Shown one piece after another: positions 39,371 to 48,427 of a stretch of DNA of 64,000 nucleotides. The notes below the pieces were generated by a model. The model was not told where the DNA came from. It saw only the letters and a list, made by a program, of their open reading frames with translations, and ran no database searches. Source of the DNA: Pseudomonas oryzihabitans (GTDB lineage: Bacteria > Pseudomonadota > Gammaproteobacteria > Pseudomonadales > Pseudomonadaceae); assembly GCF_001518815.1 (NCBI RefSeq), contig NZ_CP013987.1:723001-787000 (forward strand). The letters are read 5' to 3'. Both the position numbers and the translations under genes were made by a program. Each line of letters opens with the position of its first letter. The stretch's first letter is position 1.

Positions 39371-39450
39371 GTTGGACTTCGACGATGGAGCCGTCTCAAC
39401 TTAACCTACGGATGCCGCGTAGGTTGGGTTGAGCGCAGCGAAGCCTAACA
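39371..39450. repeat. Inverted pair of the CGTAGGTTGGGTTGAG repeat
   Basis: The arm GTTGGACTTC...AACTTAACCTACG faces CGTAGGTTGGGTTGAGCGCAG...CTAACA. It is the same family as the array at 44447-44808, here as a single, partly degenerate hairpin. It ends 3 bp before the rsmC stop and may act as a transcript end. Confidence 0.72.
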
Positions 39451-39453
39451 GCG

Positions 39454-40455
39454 TTACCGCCGCCGCGCGCTATAGACCTTGAAGCCGTCCCGCTCGGCCA
39501 GGGTGCGGCAGTTGCCGAAGGCAGCCTCGATCAATGGGGGATAGCGCAGAAAGCTGTTGGCCACCAGGCGCAGCTCGCCGCCGGGGCGCAGACGGTGTAC
39601 CGCGTCGGCTAGCAGGGTCTCGGTGGTGCGATAGTCGGTCTTCACGCCACTGTGGAAGGGCGGATTGCTGACGATGGCGGCGAGCCCGGTGGGCGCCGCG
39701 GCGATGCCATCACCCGCGATCACCGTTCCGGTCAGGCCGTTGGCCGCCAGGGTCTGACGACTGCTGGCGACGGCGAAGGCGTCCACGTCCAGCAGATGCA
39801 GGGTGCTGGCGGGATAGCGGCGGGCCAGGGTGGCGCCGACCACGCCCGCGCCGCAGCCGAAGTCGAGCACCGCACCTTCGGGCAGGCCATCCAGTTGCTC
39901 CAGCAGCAGCGCCGTGCCCACGTCCAGCCGCCCATGGCTGAAAACCCCCGGCAGGCTGAAGATCTCAAGTTCCACCCCGGCCCGGGCCAGCTGCTGGCGT
40001 TGCAGCCAGGCGTCCGGACGCGGGTCGGCCTCGGTATGCGGGCCTTGCACCACCCACAGTTGGCAGTGCCGAGCACTGTCGAGCTTGCTGGCCTTGCCGA
40101 AGGCACCTAGCTGGCGCGCGGCGCGTTCGATACCGGCCTTCTTTTCGCCGACCAGATAGAGGCTGCCCTCGGTCGGCAGGCAGCGAGCCAGGGCGGTGAG
40201 CAGGAAGTCGGTGGCCTCGCGGGACTTGGGCAGGAACAGCACGGCGCCAGCGAAGTCGCCCGGGGGCGGTTCGATGCCTAGATGAGAGCGTCCCGGATAG
40301 CGCCGGGCCAGTTGCTCGGCCTCGCCAGCGTGCCAACTCCAGCCACTGGCCGCGGGCAGGGCGCTGAGCAGGTCGTCAGCCGGTAGCCCCGCCAGCAACA
40401 GGGGGCCGCCGAAGCGCTCGGGATGACGGAGGAGGACTTCGCTGCGCGGATCCAT
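39454..40455 (-). CDS. rsmC: 16S rRNA (guanine1207-N2)-methyltransferase RsmC
   Basis: A 333-residue methyltransferase with two Rossmann domains, the first degenerate, as in E. coli RsmC. The catalytic domain has [14 protein letters not shown] (about residue 176), the SAM motif [16 protein letters not shown] (about 200) and the target-base motif [14 protein letters not shown] (about 260). It methylates 16S rRNA position 1207. The ATG at 40455 gives the family length. RlmG is similar, but the shorter N-terminus fits RsmC better. hprA lies 29 bp upstream in the same direction, as in P. aeruginosa. Confidence 0.9.
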   Translation of the reverse strand: MDPRSEVLLRHPERFGGPLLLAGLPADDLLSALPAASGWSWHAGEAEQLARRYPGRSHLGIEPPPGDFAGAVLFLPKSREATDFLLTALARCLPTEGSLYLVGEKKAGIERAARQLGAFGKASKLDSARHCQLWVVQGPHTEADPRPDAWLQRQQLARAGVELEIFSLPGVFSHGRLDVGTALLLEQLDGLPEGAVLDFGCGAGVVGATLARRYPASTLHLLDVDAFAVASSRQTLAANGLTGTVIAGDGIAAAPTGLAAIVSNPPFHSGVKTDYRTTETLLADAVHRLRPGGELRLVANSFLRYPPLIEAAFGNCRTLAERDGFKVYSARRR

Positions 40456-40484
40456 GGGGCTACCTGGCGAAAAAAGCGCGAACT

Positions 40485-41444
40485 TTAGCAGACCACCCGC
40501 TGCGGTGTGCCGGCGAAATGGCCTTGGGCGTTGTCGGCCAACTGGCCGATGATCCGCTGGCGCGCCTCGCGACTGCCCCAGGCATTGTGCGGGGTGACGA
40601 TCAGTCGCGGAATGTCGCCGGCCAGCAGCGGATTGCCGTCGCGCGGGGGCTCCACGCTGAGCACATCGGTAGCGGCGCCGGCCAGGTGGCCGCGTCTCAG
40701 GCAATCGGCCAGGGCCTGTTCGTCGACGATGCCGCCGCGTGCGGTGTTGACCAGGAAGGCCGTGGATTTCATCGCCGCCAGTTCCGCCGCACCAATCAGG
40801 CCGCGGGTCTGCTCGGTCAGCGGGCAGTGCATCGTCAGGGCGTCCACCTGGGGCAGCAGTTCGGCCAGCGGCAGGCTGCCGGGGCGCGCCGGACGGCCGG
40901 GCAACTGACCCACCAGGGTCTGCATGCCGAAGGCTTCGGCCAGGCGCTTGACCGCGCTGCCCAACTCGCCCAGGCCGAGCAGGCCAAGGGTCTTGCCCTC
41001 CAGCTCGACGATGGGGTGATCGAGCAGGCAGAACTGGCTGGCGGTCTGCCAGCGCCCAGCGCGGATATCCGCTTGGTAGTCCGGCAAGCGGGTAGCCAGG
41101 GCCAGCAGCAGGGCCAGGGTGTGCTGGGCGACCGAGGCAGTGCCGTAGCCCTGGCAGTTGCAGACGCGTACACCCTGGGCACGCGCGGCTTCCAGGTCGA
41201 TGTTGTTGGTACCGGTGGCGCTCACCAGCACCAGTTTCAATTCCGGACAGGCGGCCAGGGTCTGGGCGTCCAGCACCACCTTGTTGACGATGGCGACCTG
41301 GGCGCCGGCCAGTCGCGCGGCGATCTCGTCCGGGGCGGTGGCGGGGTACAGCTCCAGCTCGTCGAACACCGCACGCAGCGGGGCCGGGTCCAGATCGCCC
41401 AGGTCGAGGGAGGCATAGTCGAGGAACACGGCGCGAGCGGGCAT
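40485..41444 (-). CDS. hprA: D-2-hydroxyacid dehydrogenase (hydroxypyruvate reductase / glycerate dehydrogenase)
   Basis: A 319-residue NAD(P)H-dependent dehydrogenase of the glycerate dehydrogenase group. The nucleotide-binding loop is [15 protein letters not shown] (about residues 154-168), the catalytic Arg is in [14 protein letters not shown] (about 232) and the catalytic His in [13 protein letters not shown] (about 286). Gene position beside rsmC matches P. aeruginosa hprA. It reduces hydroxypyruvate or glyoxylate in serine-cycle type metabolism. The substrate is inferred from family and synteny. Confidence 0.87.
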   Translation of the reverse strand: MPARAVFLDYASLDLGDLDPAPLRAVFDELELYPATAPDEIAARLAGAQVAIVNKVVLDAQTLAACPELKLVLVSATGTNNIDLEAARAQGVRVCNCQGYGTASVAQHTLALLLALATRLPDYQADIRAGRWQTASQFCLLDHPIVELEGKTLGLLGLGELGSAVKRLAEAFGMQTLVGQLPGRPARPGSLPLAELLPQVDALTMHCPLTEQTRGLIGAAELAAMKSTAFLVNTARGGIVDEQALADCLRRGHLAGAATDVLSVEPPRDGNPLLAGDIPRLIVTPHNAWGSREARQRIIGQLADNAQGHFAGTPQRVVC

Positions 41445-41538
41445 GACGACTCCAGCGGAGAAGGAAAGGAGGTCCGAGCCTAGCAGCCGCGGGTCGTCCA
41501 GGAAAACCGCCCGGTTGCGGCTGGAGTATGCTGGTGGG

Positions 41539-42126
41539 ATGAATTATCTCGCTCACCTGCACCTGGGCGGCCCTGGCCGCGAAGACCGTCTTGGCAGTCT
41601 CTATGGCGATTTCGTCAAGGGCTCGGCGGACGCCTGGCCAACCGGAATCGCCGCCGGCATCCGGCTGCATCGGCGCATCGACGTATACACCGATGACCAC
41701 CCCCTGGTGATCCGGGCCAAGGCCCGGCTGCCCGCGGCGCGGCGGCGAGTGGCCGGTCTGCTGGTGGACGTCTTCTTCGATCACTGTCTGGCGCGCCTCT
41801 GGCCCGACTACGCCGATCAGCCGCTGCCGAGCTTTGTCGCGGATTGCTACCAGACCCTGCTGGACGAACCGGAACTGCCGCCGCGATTGGCCTCTATCGC
41901 CCCCCTGATGGCGCGCCAGGACTGGCTGGGCAGCTACACGGACTTCGCCGTGCTGGAACGGGTGGTGGAGGGCATGGCGCGGCGGCTGTCGCGTCCGGAA
42001 CTGCTGGCCGGTGCCTTCGCCGAGCTGGACACCGCCTATGACGGCCTGCTGGAAGACTTTCGCGACTTCTATCCGCAGCTGCAGGCCTTTGCCGCTGCCG
42101 AGCGCGCGGCGCGCGTTTCCAGTTGA
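41539..42126 (+). CDS. acpH: Acyl carrier protein phosphodiesterase
   Basis: A 195-residue HD-like hydrolase that removes the 4'-phosphopantetheine from acyl carrier protein. Hallmarks are [12 protein letters not shown] at the start, [10 protein letters not shown] (about residue 22), [15 protein letters not shown] (about 43) and [14 protein letters not shown] (about 73). The ATG at 41539 gives the family length; the frame is open to 41443 without conservation. Its last 58 bp overlap the 3' end of olsA on the other strand. Confidence 0.92.
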   Translation: MNYLAHLHLGGPGREDRLGSLYGDFVKGSADAWPTGIAAGIRLHRRIDVYTDDHPLVIRAKARLPAARRRVAGLLVDVFFDHCLARLWPDYADQPLPSFVADCYQTLLDEPELPPRLASIAPLMARQDWLGSYTDFAVLERVVEGMARRLSRPELLAGAFAELDTAYDGLLEDFRDFYPQLQAFAAAERAARVSS

Positions 42127-42866
42127 ATCCCGAGGCGGGCGGCGATGGCCGCCTGGCATTCACCTGCCAGCACCTGGCGCGGTCGACCCTGAGGCAGGAT
42201 CGGCGGCAGCAGCTCGATCCTCAGGGTGGTGCCGCCGTTGTCCAGCAGCCGCAGCAGGTGGCTGACCAGATCGTCTTCCCCGATGAAGGCGGCCGTCTGG
42301 TCGCGCGTGCCGTGGCGCCAATAGCTCAGGGCCACGGGTTGCAGCGGCGTGCCGGTGGCGATGGCCGGGCTCAGCAGCCGGCCATGAAAGGTTCGGAGTC
42401 CGCTGCCATCGGTGGTGGTGCCCTCGGGAAAGAGCGCCAGCGACAAGCCCTGTGTCAGCCGCGTGGTCAGGGCCTCGCCGAGGGCATCGCCACGCTCGGC
42501 GCCACGGCGGATGAACAGGGTACCGGCCTGGCGCGTCAGCCAGCCGGCGAAGGGCCAGTCCGCCACCTCGGCCTTGGACAGGAAACTCAATGGCCGTAGG
42601 CTGCCGAGGCCGACGATATCCAGCCAGGACACATGATTGGCCAGCCAGAGATGGGTGCCTCGCGGCACCTCGCCACTCACCTCCAGCCGCAGCCGCAGCG
42701 CCTGGGCCAGCGCCTGGAAGAAACACCGCGTCAGCTGCTGGCGCAGCACCAGGCAGGGCCGGCCACTGAGGGCGGACGCCAGCGCCACCGTCAGGGCGAA
42801 CAGCGCCCCGAGCAGCAGTGCAGCCAGGACCGGCATGAGGCGCAGGGCGAGGCGCAGTCGCCTCAT
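42069..42866 (-). CDS. olsA: Lyso-ornithine lipid O-acyltransferase OlsA
   Basis: A 265-residue PlsC-family acyltransferase with an N-terminal membrane helix ([21 protein letters not shown]), the catalytic NHVSWLD (about residue 92) and the [11 protein letters not shown] motif (about 167). It completes ornithine lipid by adding the second acyl chain. The identification rests on its coupling to olsB (4-bp overlap), as in P. aeruginosa. The last 19 codons overlap acpH on the opposite strand; the extra Ala/Cys-rich tail ([13 protein letters not shown]) is not a family feature. Confidence 0.88.
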   Translation of the reverse strand: MRRLRLALRLMPVLAALLLGALFALTVALASALSGRPCLVLRQQLTRCFFQALAQALRLRLEVSGEVPRGTHLWLANHVSWLDIVGLGSLRPLSFLSKAEVADWPFAGWLTRQAGTLFIRRGAERGDALGEALTTRLTQGLSLALFPEGTTTDGSGLRTFHGRLLSPAIATGTPLQPVALSYWRHGTRDQTAAFIGEDDLVSHLLRLLDNGGTTLRIELLPPILPQGRPRQVLAGECQAAIAARLGIQLETRAARSAAAKACSCG

Positions 42867-43591
42867 ACCGCGGCCTTGAAATGGCGGGCATAGCGCGGGC
42901 AGAGGTCTTCGCGCTTGAGCAGGATGAAGACGTCGGCCACGCCGAATTCCGGATCCCAGCAGGGCGCACCGCAGACCTGGGCGCCCAGGCGCAGATAGGC
43001 CTTGAGCAGGGGCGGCAGTTGCACCACCAGGTTGTCCGGCACGGCGACGAAGGGCAGTGGCCGCCGCGGCGTGGCGCGGATCGCCGGGGTGCGCTCGTCC
43101 CGCGCGGCCTGGCGAAGCAGGGCAGCGGCCTGCAGGCCACCGTCGGCCATGGGCACGCTGGCGCAGCCCATCAGGTAGCGGTAGTCGCCGCAGGCCATGA
43201 TCTCGGCCAGTTCCGCCCACAGCAGGGCGATGGCCGCGCCGGTGCGATGCCCGGGCGCCACGCAGGTGCGGCCGATTTCCAGCAGCGGGCCCTGCAGGGT
43301 GTCCAGACCCTCCAGCTGGAATTCGCTTTCGCTGTAGAGGCTACCCAGGTGCTCGCGCCGACGGCCGTCGAGCAGGCGCGTGGTGGCGATCAGCTCGCCG
43401 TTGCGCAGGTCACGCACCCCCAGATGCAGGCAGTGGGCATCGAAGGCATCCTGGTCGAGATTGTCGGCGAAATGCACGCCGTAGGTACTGCCGAAGACCG
43501 AGGCCCGCAGGCGCTGGGCGGCGCGGATGTCCGCGGCGGTCGACAGGCGTTCGGCGCGCAGCGCGGGTGGAGCGGACACTGGAATCGGCAT
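42863..43591 (-). CDS. olsB: Ornithine lipid synthase N-acyltransferase OlsB
   Basis: A 242-residue GNAT-like protein (acetyltransferase/hemolysin fold) that transfers a 3-hydroxyacyl group from acyl carrier protein to ornithine. Recognisable blocks: [12 protein letters not shown] near residue 30, [11 protein letters not shown] (about 52), [14 protein letters not shown] (about 106) and [14 protein letters not shown] (about 139). The ATG at 43591 has GGAG 8 bp upstream. It is the first gene of the olsB-olsA operon. Ornithine lipids replace phospholipids when phosphate is low; see the possible PhoB site at 43638. Confidence 0.88.
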   Translation of the reverse strand: MPIPVSAPPALRAERLSTAADIRAAQRLRASVFGSTYGVHFADNLDQDAFDAHCLHLGVRDLRNGELIATTRLLDGRRREHLGSLYSESEFQLEGLDTLQGPLLEIGRTCVAPGHRTGAAIALLWAELAEIMACGDYRYLMGCASVPMADGGLQAAALLRQAARDERTPAIRATPRRPLPFVAVPDNLVVQLPPLLKAYLRLGAQVCGAPCWDPEFGVADVFILLKREDLCPRYARHFKAAV

Positions 43592-43637
43592 GGCAGGGCT
43601 CCGGCAGTGGGTATGCAGCAAACCCTAGGTAGCCGGG

Positions 43638-43655
43638 ATGACAGCCCCGTGAAGC
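43638..43655 (-). promoter_or_regulatory. Possible PhoB box upstream of olsB
   Basis: Read on the minus strand, GCTTCAC-GGGG-CTGTCAT has one perfect and one weak half-site with the 11-bp spacing of Pho boxes, 47 bp before the olsB start. A weak minus-10-like TAGGGT follows about 11 bp downstream of the second half. The known phosphate control of ornithine lipid synthesis supports it, but the first half is degenerate. Confidence 0.35.
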
Positions 43656-43816
43656 GGCCATGGCGATTGCGTGACGAGCGGTCGAACACCGTTGCAGGGG
43701 CGCCCTCCAGATGCCTCCGGGCGCCAGGGGACTGACCGAACGCATTCGCAATTGCTAAGTTGGACGCGTAGACTGATGCGTCATCCTAAATTTTTCCCAG
43801 CATGAAGGTTCTGGCC

Positions 43817-44302
43817 ATGCAGATCGCGGCGAACACGGCAGTATCCATCGACTACACCCTGACCAACGACGCCGGCGAAGTCATCGACAGCTCCGCTGGT
43901 GGTGCTCCGCTGGTGTACCTGCAAGGCGCAGGCAACATCATTCCGGGTCTGGAGCGTGCTCTGTCCGGCAAGCAGGCCGGTGACGAGCTGAAAGTGGCCA
44001 TCGAGCCGGAAGACGCCTATGGCGAATACACTCCGGAGCTGGTCGCCACCCTGGGCAAGGAAATGTTTGAAGGCGTGGACGAGCTGGAAGTGGGCATGCA
44101 GTTCCATGCCTCCGGCCCGGACGGCGCCATGCAGATCGTCACCGTGCGTGACATCGACGGCGACCAGGTCACCGTTGACGGCAACCATCCCCTGGCCGGC
44201 CAGCGCCTGAACTTCGATGTGAAGGTGGTCAACGTGCGTGCCGCCAGCGACGAAGAAATCGCCCATGGTCACATCCATGGCGAAGGTGGTCACCAGCACT
44301 AA
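43817..44302 (+). CDS. slyD: FKBP-type peptidyl-prolyl isomerase SlyD
   Basis: A 161-residue prolyl isomerase and metallochaperone. The FKBP core contains VSIDYTLTNDAGEVIDSS near the start, LVYLQGAGNIIPGLERAL (about residue 33) and an IF (insert-in-flap) chaperone domain from about 70 to 120. The C-terminus is His-rich (HGHIHGEGGHQH), the nickel-binding tail, shorter than in E. coli. I chose the ATG at 43817, which gives the conserved MQIAANTAVS start; an in-frame ATG at 43802 falls in the ribosome-binding region (GAAGG). Confidence 0.94.
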   Translation: MQIAANTAVSIDYTLTNDAGEVIDSSAGGAPLVYLQGAGNIIPGLERALSGKQAGDELKVAIEPEDAYGEYTPELVATLGKEMFEGVDELEVGMQFHASGPDGAMQIVTVRDIDGDQVTVDGNHPLAGQRLNFDVKVVNVRAASDEEIAHGHIHGEGGHQH

Positions 44303-44320
44303 GCCTGGCAACAGGCTCCT

Positions 44321-44358
44321 ACAACGCCCGTGTCCGGCCTTGCCGGCACGGGCGTTGT
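44321..44358 (+). terminator. Long hairpin after slyD
   Basis: ACAACGCCCGTG pairs with CACGGGCGTTGT, with an inner CCGG/CCGG pairing, giving a very stable stem of about 16 bp. It is followed by CGTTTC rather than a clean T-run. It lies 18 bp after slyD. Confidence 0.72.
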
Positions 44359-44383
44359 CGTTTCTGGAGTCCGTGAAGGGCGG

Positions 44384-44422
44384 CCCTCACCCCAACCCTC
44401 TTCCAGGGGGAGAGGGGGCTGG
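44384..44422. repeat. Dispersed CCCTCACCCCAACCCTC repeat, copy 3
   Basis: CCCTCACCCCAACCCTCTTCC followed by GGGGGAGAGGGGGCTGG, an imperfect hairpin. It is the close twin of the copy at 39290. It is followed 24 bp later by the tandem inverted-repeat array. Confidence 0.7.
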
Positions 44423-44446
44423 TTTGTTGGTGTGGGCGGGACGTGT

Positions 44447-44808
44447 CGTAGGTTGGGTTGAGGCGGCTCCGTCGCCGAAGCCCAACAGCTGGAAACTGTA
44501 GTATCCGGCGTGGTGGTCCGGAATTGTTGGGCTTCGCTGCGCTCAACCCAACCTACGCGGAGGATAGCCGTAGGTTGGGCTGAGGCGGCCTTATCGCCGA
44601 AGTCCAACGATCGGGAGTTGGGAGTGTTGGGCTTCGCTGCGCTCAACCCAACCTACGTGGAGGATAGCCGTAGGTTGGGCTGAGGTGGCCTTATCGCCGA
44701 AGCCCAACAATCGGGAGTTGGGGGTGTTGGGCTTCGCTGCGCTCAACCCAACCTACGTGGAGGATAGCCGTAGGTTGGGCTGAGGTGGCCTTATCGCCGA
44801 AGCCCAAC
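44447..44808. repeat. Tandem array of inverted CGTAGGTTGGG repeats with a 100-bp period
   Basis: Forward arms start at 44447, 44569, 44669 and 44769 (CGTAGGTTGGGYTGAGG, ending CCGAAGCCCAAC). Reverse arms start at 44525, 44625 and 44725 (TGTTGGGCTTCGCTGCG, ending AACCCAACCTACG). From 44525 on, the unit repeats every 100 bp almost without change, with GGAGGATAGC between a reverse and the next forward arm. Each adjacent pair can fold into a hairpin. The family is a common intergenic element in Pseudomonas and relatives. No reading frame is supported in the 517-bp gap between slyD and cysZ. Confidence 0.88.
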
Positions 44809-44819
44809 GATCCGGGCGA

Positions 44820-45572
44820 TCAAGAGCGCACCACCAATGCCTTGTCGCCCCCTTCACGCACCCAGAACAGCGTCGCCCCGGCCACGGCGGCCGGCATGAA
44901 CAGGGCGTTCAGGCCGGGCACCAGCAGCGCCAGGTAGGTCACGCCGCCAAAGCCCAGGCAGCGCAGGCGGCGGGTACGCAGCCAGGCGAGCATGCTGCGG
45001 AAATCCAGCTTGTGGTTGTCGGCGGGGAAGTCGATGTACTGCACCGCCATCATCCAGACGCCGAACAGGATCCACAGCGGCGCGGCGATCAGGTTGACGC
45101 CCGGGATGAAGGTCAGCACCAGCAGCCCCAGGGCGCGTGGCAGGTAGTAGCCCAGCTTGCGCACTTCACGCTGCAAGGTGCGCGGCACCATGGTGACCAG
45201 CTCGGTGAGATTGAAGGATGGGAAATCATCCTGCCCGCGCACCAGCACCTCGACCTTTTCCGCGAGAAAGCCGTTGAAGGGCGCCGCCACCAGATTGGCC
45301 AGCATCGTGAAGGTGAAGAAGATGATCGCCAGCAGCAAGAGCACGAACAGCGGCCAGAGCAGCCATTCGACGAAGCCGGCCCAGGCGGGCAGGCTTGGCA
45401 TCAGTTGGTCCAGCCAGCCCTCGAAGCCCCGTACGGCGAAGGTGAGGATGGCGGCGTAGAGCAGCAGATTGATGGTGAGCGGGATGACCACGAAGCGGCG
45501 CATGCCGGGGCGGGTCACCAGGCGCAGGCCTTCGGCGAAGTAGGCGGAGCCGGACAGGGGAGCGACAGCCAT
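44820..45572 (-). CDS. cysZ: Sulfate transporter CysZ
   Basis: A 250-residue membrane protein (EI24/CysZ family) that imports sulfate for cysteine synthesis. It has four main hydrophobic stretches (about residues 24-50, 65-95, 140-165 and 205-230). Conserved parts include [22 protein letters not shown] near the N-terminus (split across two blocks), [11 protein letters not shown] (about 93) and [17 protein letters not shown] (about 155). I chose the ATG at 45572 because AGGA lies 7 bp before it; an in-frame ATG at 45578 would be too close. It is divergent from trxB across a 298-bp gap. Confidence 0.92.
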   Translation of the reverse strand: MAVAPLSGSAYFAEGLRLVTRPGMRRFVVIPLTINLLLYAAILTFAVRGFEGWLDQLMPSLPAWAGFVEWLLWPLFVLLLLAIIFFTFTMLANLVAAPFNGFLAEKVEVLVRGQDDFPSFNLTELVTMVPRTLQREVRKLGYYLPRALGLLVLTFIPGVNLIAAPLWILFGVWMMAVQYIDFPADNHKLDFRSMLAWLRTRRLRCLGFGGVTYLALLVPGLNALFMPAAVAGATLFWVREGGDKALVVRS

Positions 45573-45681
45573 GAACATTCCTGACGAGTGGCGGGAAGGC
45601 ACAGCTTACCTCAGGGCGCCATTGGCGAAGCGGTCGACATAGGCGCGCCCTATGGTCTGGATTTAGAATGCTCGCTTCTAT

Positions 45682-45744
45682 GGATGGGCCATGCCCGTTA
45701 GGCTGAGCCCATCCTTGGACCCGGTGTCCGCCCGTCGACACCGG
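45682..45744 (+). other. Two strong hairpins upstream of trxB
   Basis: GGATGGGC (45682) pairs with GCCCATCC (ending 45714), and CCGGTGTC (45721) pairs with GACACCGG (ending 45744). Further GC-rich dyads follow to about 45830 (for example CACCGGCCGGTG). They lie 130-190 bp before trxB and 110-170 bp before cysZ on the other strand. They could be a structured leader, a terminator of an unannotated RNA or just dyads in GC-rich DNA. No gene is supported in 45573-45870. Confidence 0.45.
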
Positions 45745-45768
45745 TCGCGCCCTCGCCAGGAGCGATGA

Positions 45769-46845
<1,077 letters not shown>

Positions 46846-46866
46846 GGCCTGATTGTCGCCTGACAA

Positions 46867-46898
46867 CGAAAAACCCCGGCACTGGCCGGGGTTTTTCG
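46867..46898. terminator. Bidirectional terminator after trxB
   Basis: CGAAAAACCCCGGC and GCCGGGGTTTTTCG form a near-perfect palindrome with A- and T-runs at the two ends. It lies 22 bp after the trxB stop. Confidence 0.93.
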
Positions 46899-46964
46899 TT
46901 TCCGGGGTCTTCCGGCCTGCGGCAAGAACAGGCTTGGCTGCCTTGACGATCTTCCTGGAAGTGC

Positions 46965-46996
46965 AACGAGCCCCGGCCGATTGGTCGGGGCTCGTT
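46965..46996. terminator. Second palindromic terminator between trxB and glyA
   Basis: AACGAGCCCCG pairs with CGGGGCTCGTT around a 10-base loop, followed on the plus strand by CTTTGGGTTTT. It lies between the convergent trxB and glyA genes and may back up termination from either side. Confidence 0.7.
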
Positions 46997-47007
46997 CTTT
47001 GGGTTTT

Positions 47008-47046
47008 CCCTCACGCCTCCTCTCCCCGGGGGAGAGAGGAGGCGTG
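47008..47046. repeat. Dispersed CCC-rich palindromic repeat, copy 4
   Basis: CCCTCACGCCTCCTCTCCCC facing GGGGGAGAGAGGAGGCGTG forms a long hairpin immediately after the glyA stop. It is a diverged member of the family at 36127, 39290 and 44384, and probably doubles as the glyA transcript end. Confidence 0.65.
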
Positions 47047-47050
47047 CATC

Positions 47051-48304
47051 TTACTTGCCGTACACCGGCAGGCGGGCGCAGACGGCCTTGACCTTCTCGC
47101 GCACGGCGTCGATCACCGACTCGTCGCCCATGTTGCCGAGGATGTCGCAGATCCAGCCGGCCAGTTCACGGCACTCGGCTTCCTGGAAGCCACGGGTGGT
47201 GACGGCCGGGGTGCCGATACGCAGACCGGAGGTGACGAAGGGCGAGCGCGGATCGTTCGGCACCGAGTTCTTGTTCACGGTGATGAAGGCGCGACCCAGG
47301 GCGGCGTCCGCGTCCTTGCCGGTGATTTCCTGCTTGATCAGGCTGAGCAGGAACAGGTGGTTGTCGGTGCCACCGGAGACCACGTCGAAGCCGCGCTCGA
47401 TGAAGACGCTGGCCATGGCCTGGGCGTTCTTGATCACCTGCTGCTGGTAGGTCTTGAACTCGGGCTGCAGGGCTTCCTTGAAGCAGACCGCCTTGCCGGC
47501 GATGACGTGCATCAGCGGACCGCCCTGGGCGCCGGGGAAGACCGCCGAGTTGAGCTTCTTCTCGATGGCTTCGTTGGCCTTGGCCAGGATCAGGCCGCCG
47601 CGCGGGCCGCGCAGGGTCTTGTGGGTGGTGCTGGTGACCACGTCGGCGAAGGGCACCGGGTTGGGGTAGACACCGGCGGCGACCAGGCCGGCGAAGTGGG
47701 CCATGTCGACGAACAGGTAGGCACCCACGGCATCGGCGATGGCGCGAAAGCGGGCGAAGTCCAGCACCTGGGAGTAGGCGGAGTAGCCGGCGACGATGAC
47801 CTTGGGCTTGTGCTCCTGGGCCAGGCGCTCGACCTCGGCGTAGTCGATCAGGCCTTGCTCGTCGATGCCGTACTGCACGGCGTTGTACAGTTTGCCGGAA
47901 GAGGACACGGTGGCGCCGTGGGTCAGGTGGCCGCCGTGAGCCAGGCTCATGCCGAGGATGGTGTCACCGGCTTCGATTAGCGCCAGGTACACGGCCGAGT
48001 TGGCCTGGGAACCGGAGTGCGGCTGGACGTTGGCGTAGTCGGCGCCGAACAGCTGCTTGGCGCGGTCGATGGCCAGTTGCTCGACCACGTCGACGTATTC
48101 GCAACCGCCGTAGTAGCGCTTGTGGGGATAGCCTTCGGCGTACTTGTTGGTGAGCACCGAACCCTGGGCTTCCATGACCGCCGGGCTGGTGTAGTTTTCC
48201 GAAGCGATCAGCTCGATGTGATCTTCCTGACGCTGGGCTTCCTGCTGCATGGCGGCATACAGGTCGGCGTCGAAGCGGGCGAGGGTGGTTTCACGGCTGA
48301 ACAT
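47051..48304 (-). CDS. glyA: Serine hydroxymethyltransferase
   Basis: A 417-residue PLP enzyme, exactly the usual length, interconverting serine and glycine with tetrahydrofolate. Motifs: [19 protein letters not shown] (about residues 29-47), YYGGCEYVD (about 64), and the PLP lysine in [16 protein letters not shown] (about 224-239). I chose the ATG at 48304 (MFSRETTL); the frame is open upstream to 48409 without conservation. Gene order morA-glyA matches the P. aeruginosa glyA3-morA locus, and both read in the same direction here. Confidence 0.97.
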   Translation of the reverse strand: MFSRETTLARFDADLYAAMQQEAQRQEDHIELIASENYTSPAVMEAQGSVLTNKYAEGYPHKRYYGGCEYVDVVEQLAIDRAKQLFGADYANVQPHSGSQANSAVYLALIEAGDTILGMSLAHGGHLTHGATVSSSGKLYNAVQYGIDEQGLIDYAEVERLAQEHKPKVIVAGYSAYSQVLDFARFRAIADAVGAYLFVDMAHFAGLVAAGVYPNPVPFADVVTSTTHKTLRGPRGGLILAKANEAIEKKLNSAVFPGAQGGPLMHVIAGKAVCFKEALQPEFKTYQQQVIKNAQAMASVFIERGFDVVSGGTDNHLFLLSLIKQEITGKDADAALGRAFITVNKNSVPNDPRSPFVTSGLRIGTPAVTTRGFQEAECRELAGWICDILGNMGDESVIDAVREKVKAVCARLPVYGK

Positions 48305-48333
48305 GGCGGCAGGGTCCCCTGAGGCATGGCGAA

Positions 48334-48356
48334 GAGCGAGCCCGGTCGGGCTCGTG
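48334..48356 (-). terminator. Hairpin between morA and glyA
   Basis: CGAGCCCG and CGGGCTCG form a perfect stem with almost no loop, in the 123-bp gap after morA. No T-run follows on the minus strand, so it could be an attenuator or a weak terminator, or only structure in the glyA leader. Confidence 0.4.
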
Positions 48357-48427
48357 AGGGGCAACATTCTACCCCATCGCGGGAACTCAGAGGTATGAGC
48401 GCCGGTCATGCAGCGCCGCTATCGGTC

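Noticed and set aside
40456..42159. N-terminal extension of RsmC through the hprA region
   Set aside because: It is in a different frame of a same-strand, clearly conserved dehydrogenase gene; the translation has no domain and RsmC is complete from 40455.
44447..44808. CRISPR array
   Set aside because: The units alternate in orientation, and the sequence between arms is itself repeated instead of being unique spacers. There are no cas genes.
46846..48427. A glycine riboswitch in front of glyA, and a molybdenum-cofactor riboswitch or ModE site before modA (54492-54616)
   Set aside because: The leader of glyA is short and shows only one small hairpin, and the modA leader holds only the ettA terminator and a ribosome binding site. 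No tandem aptamer or ModE palindrome is visible.
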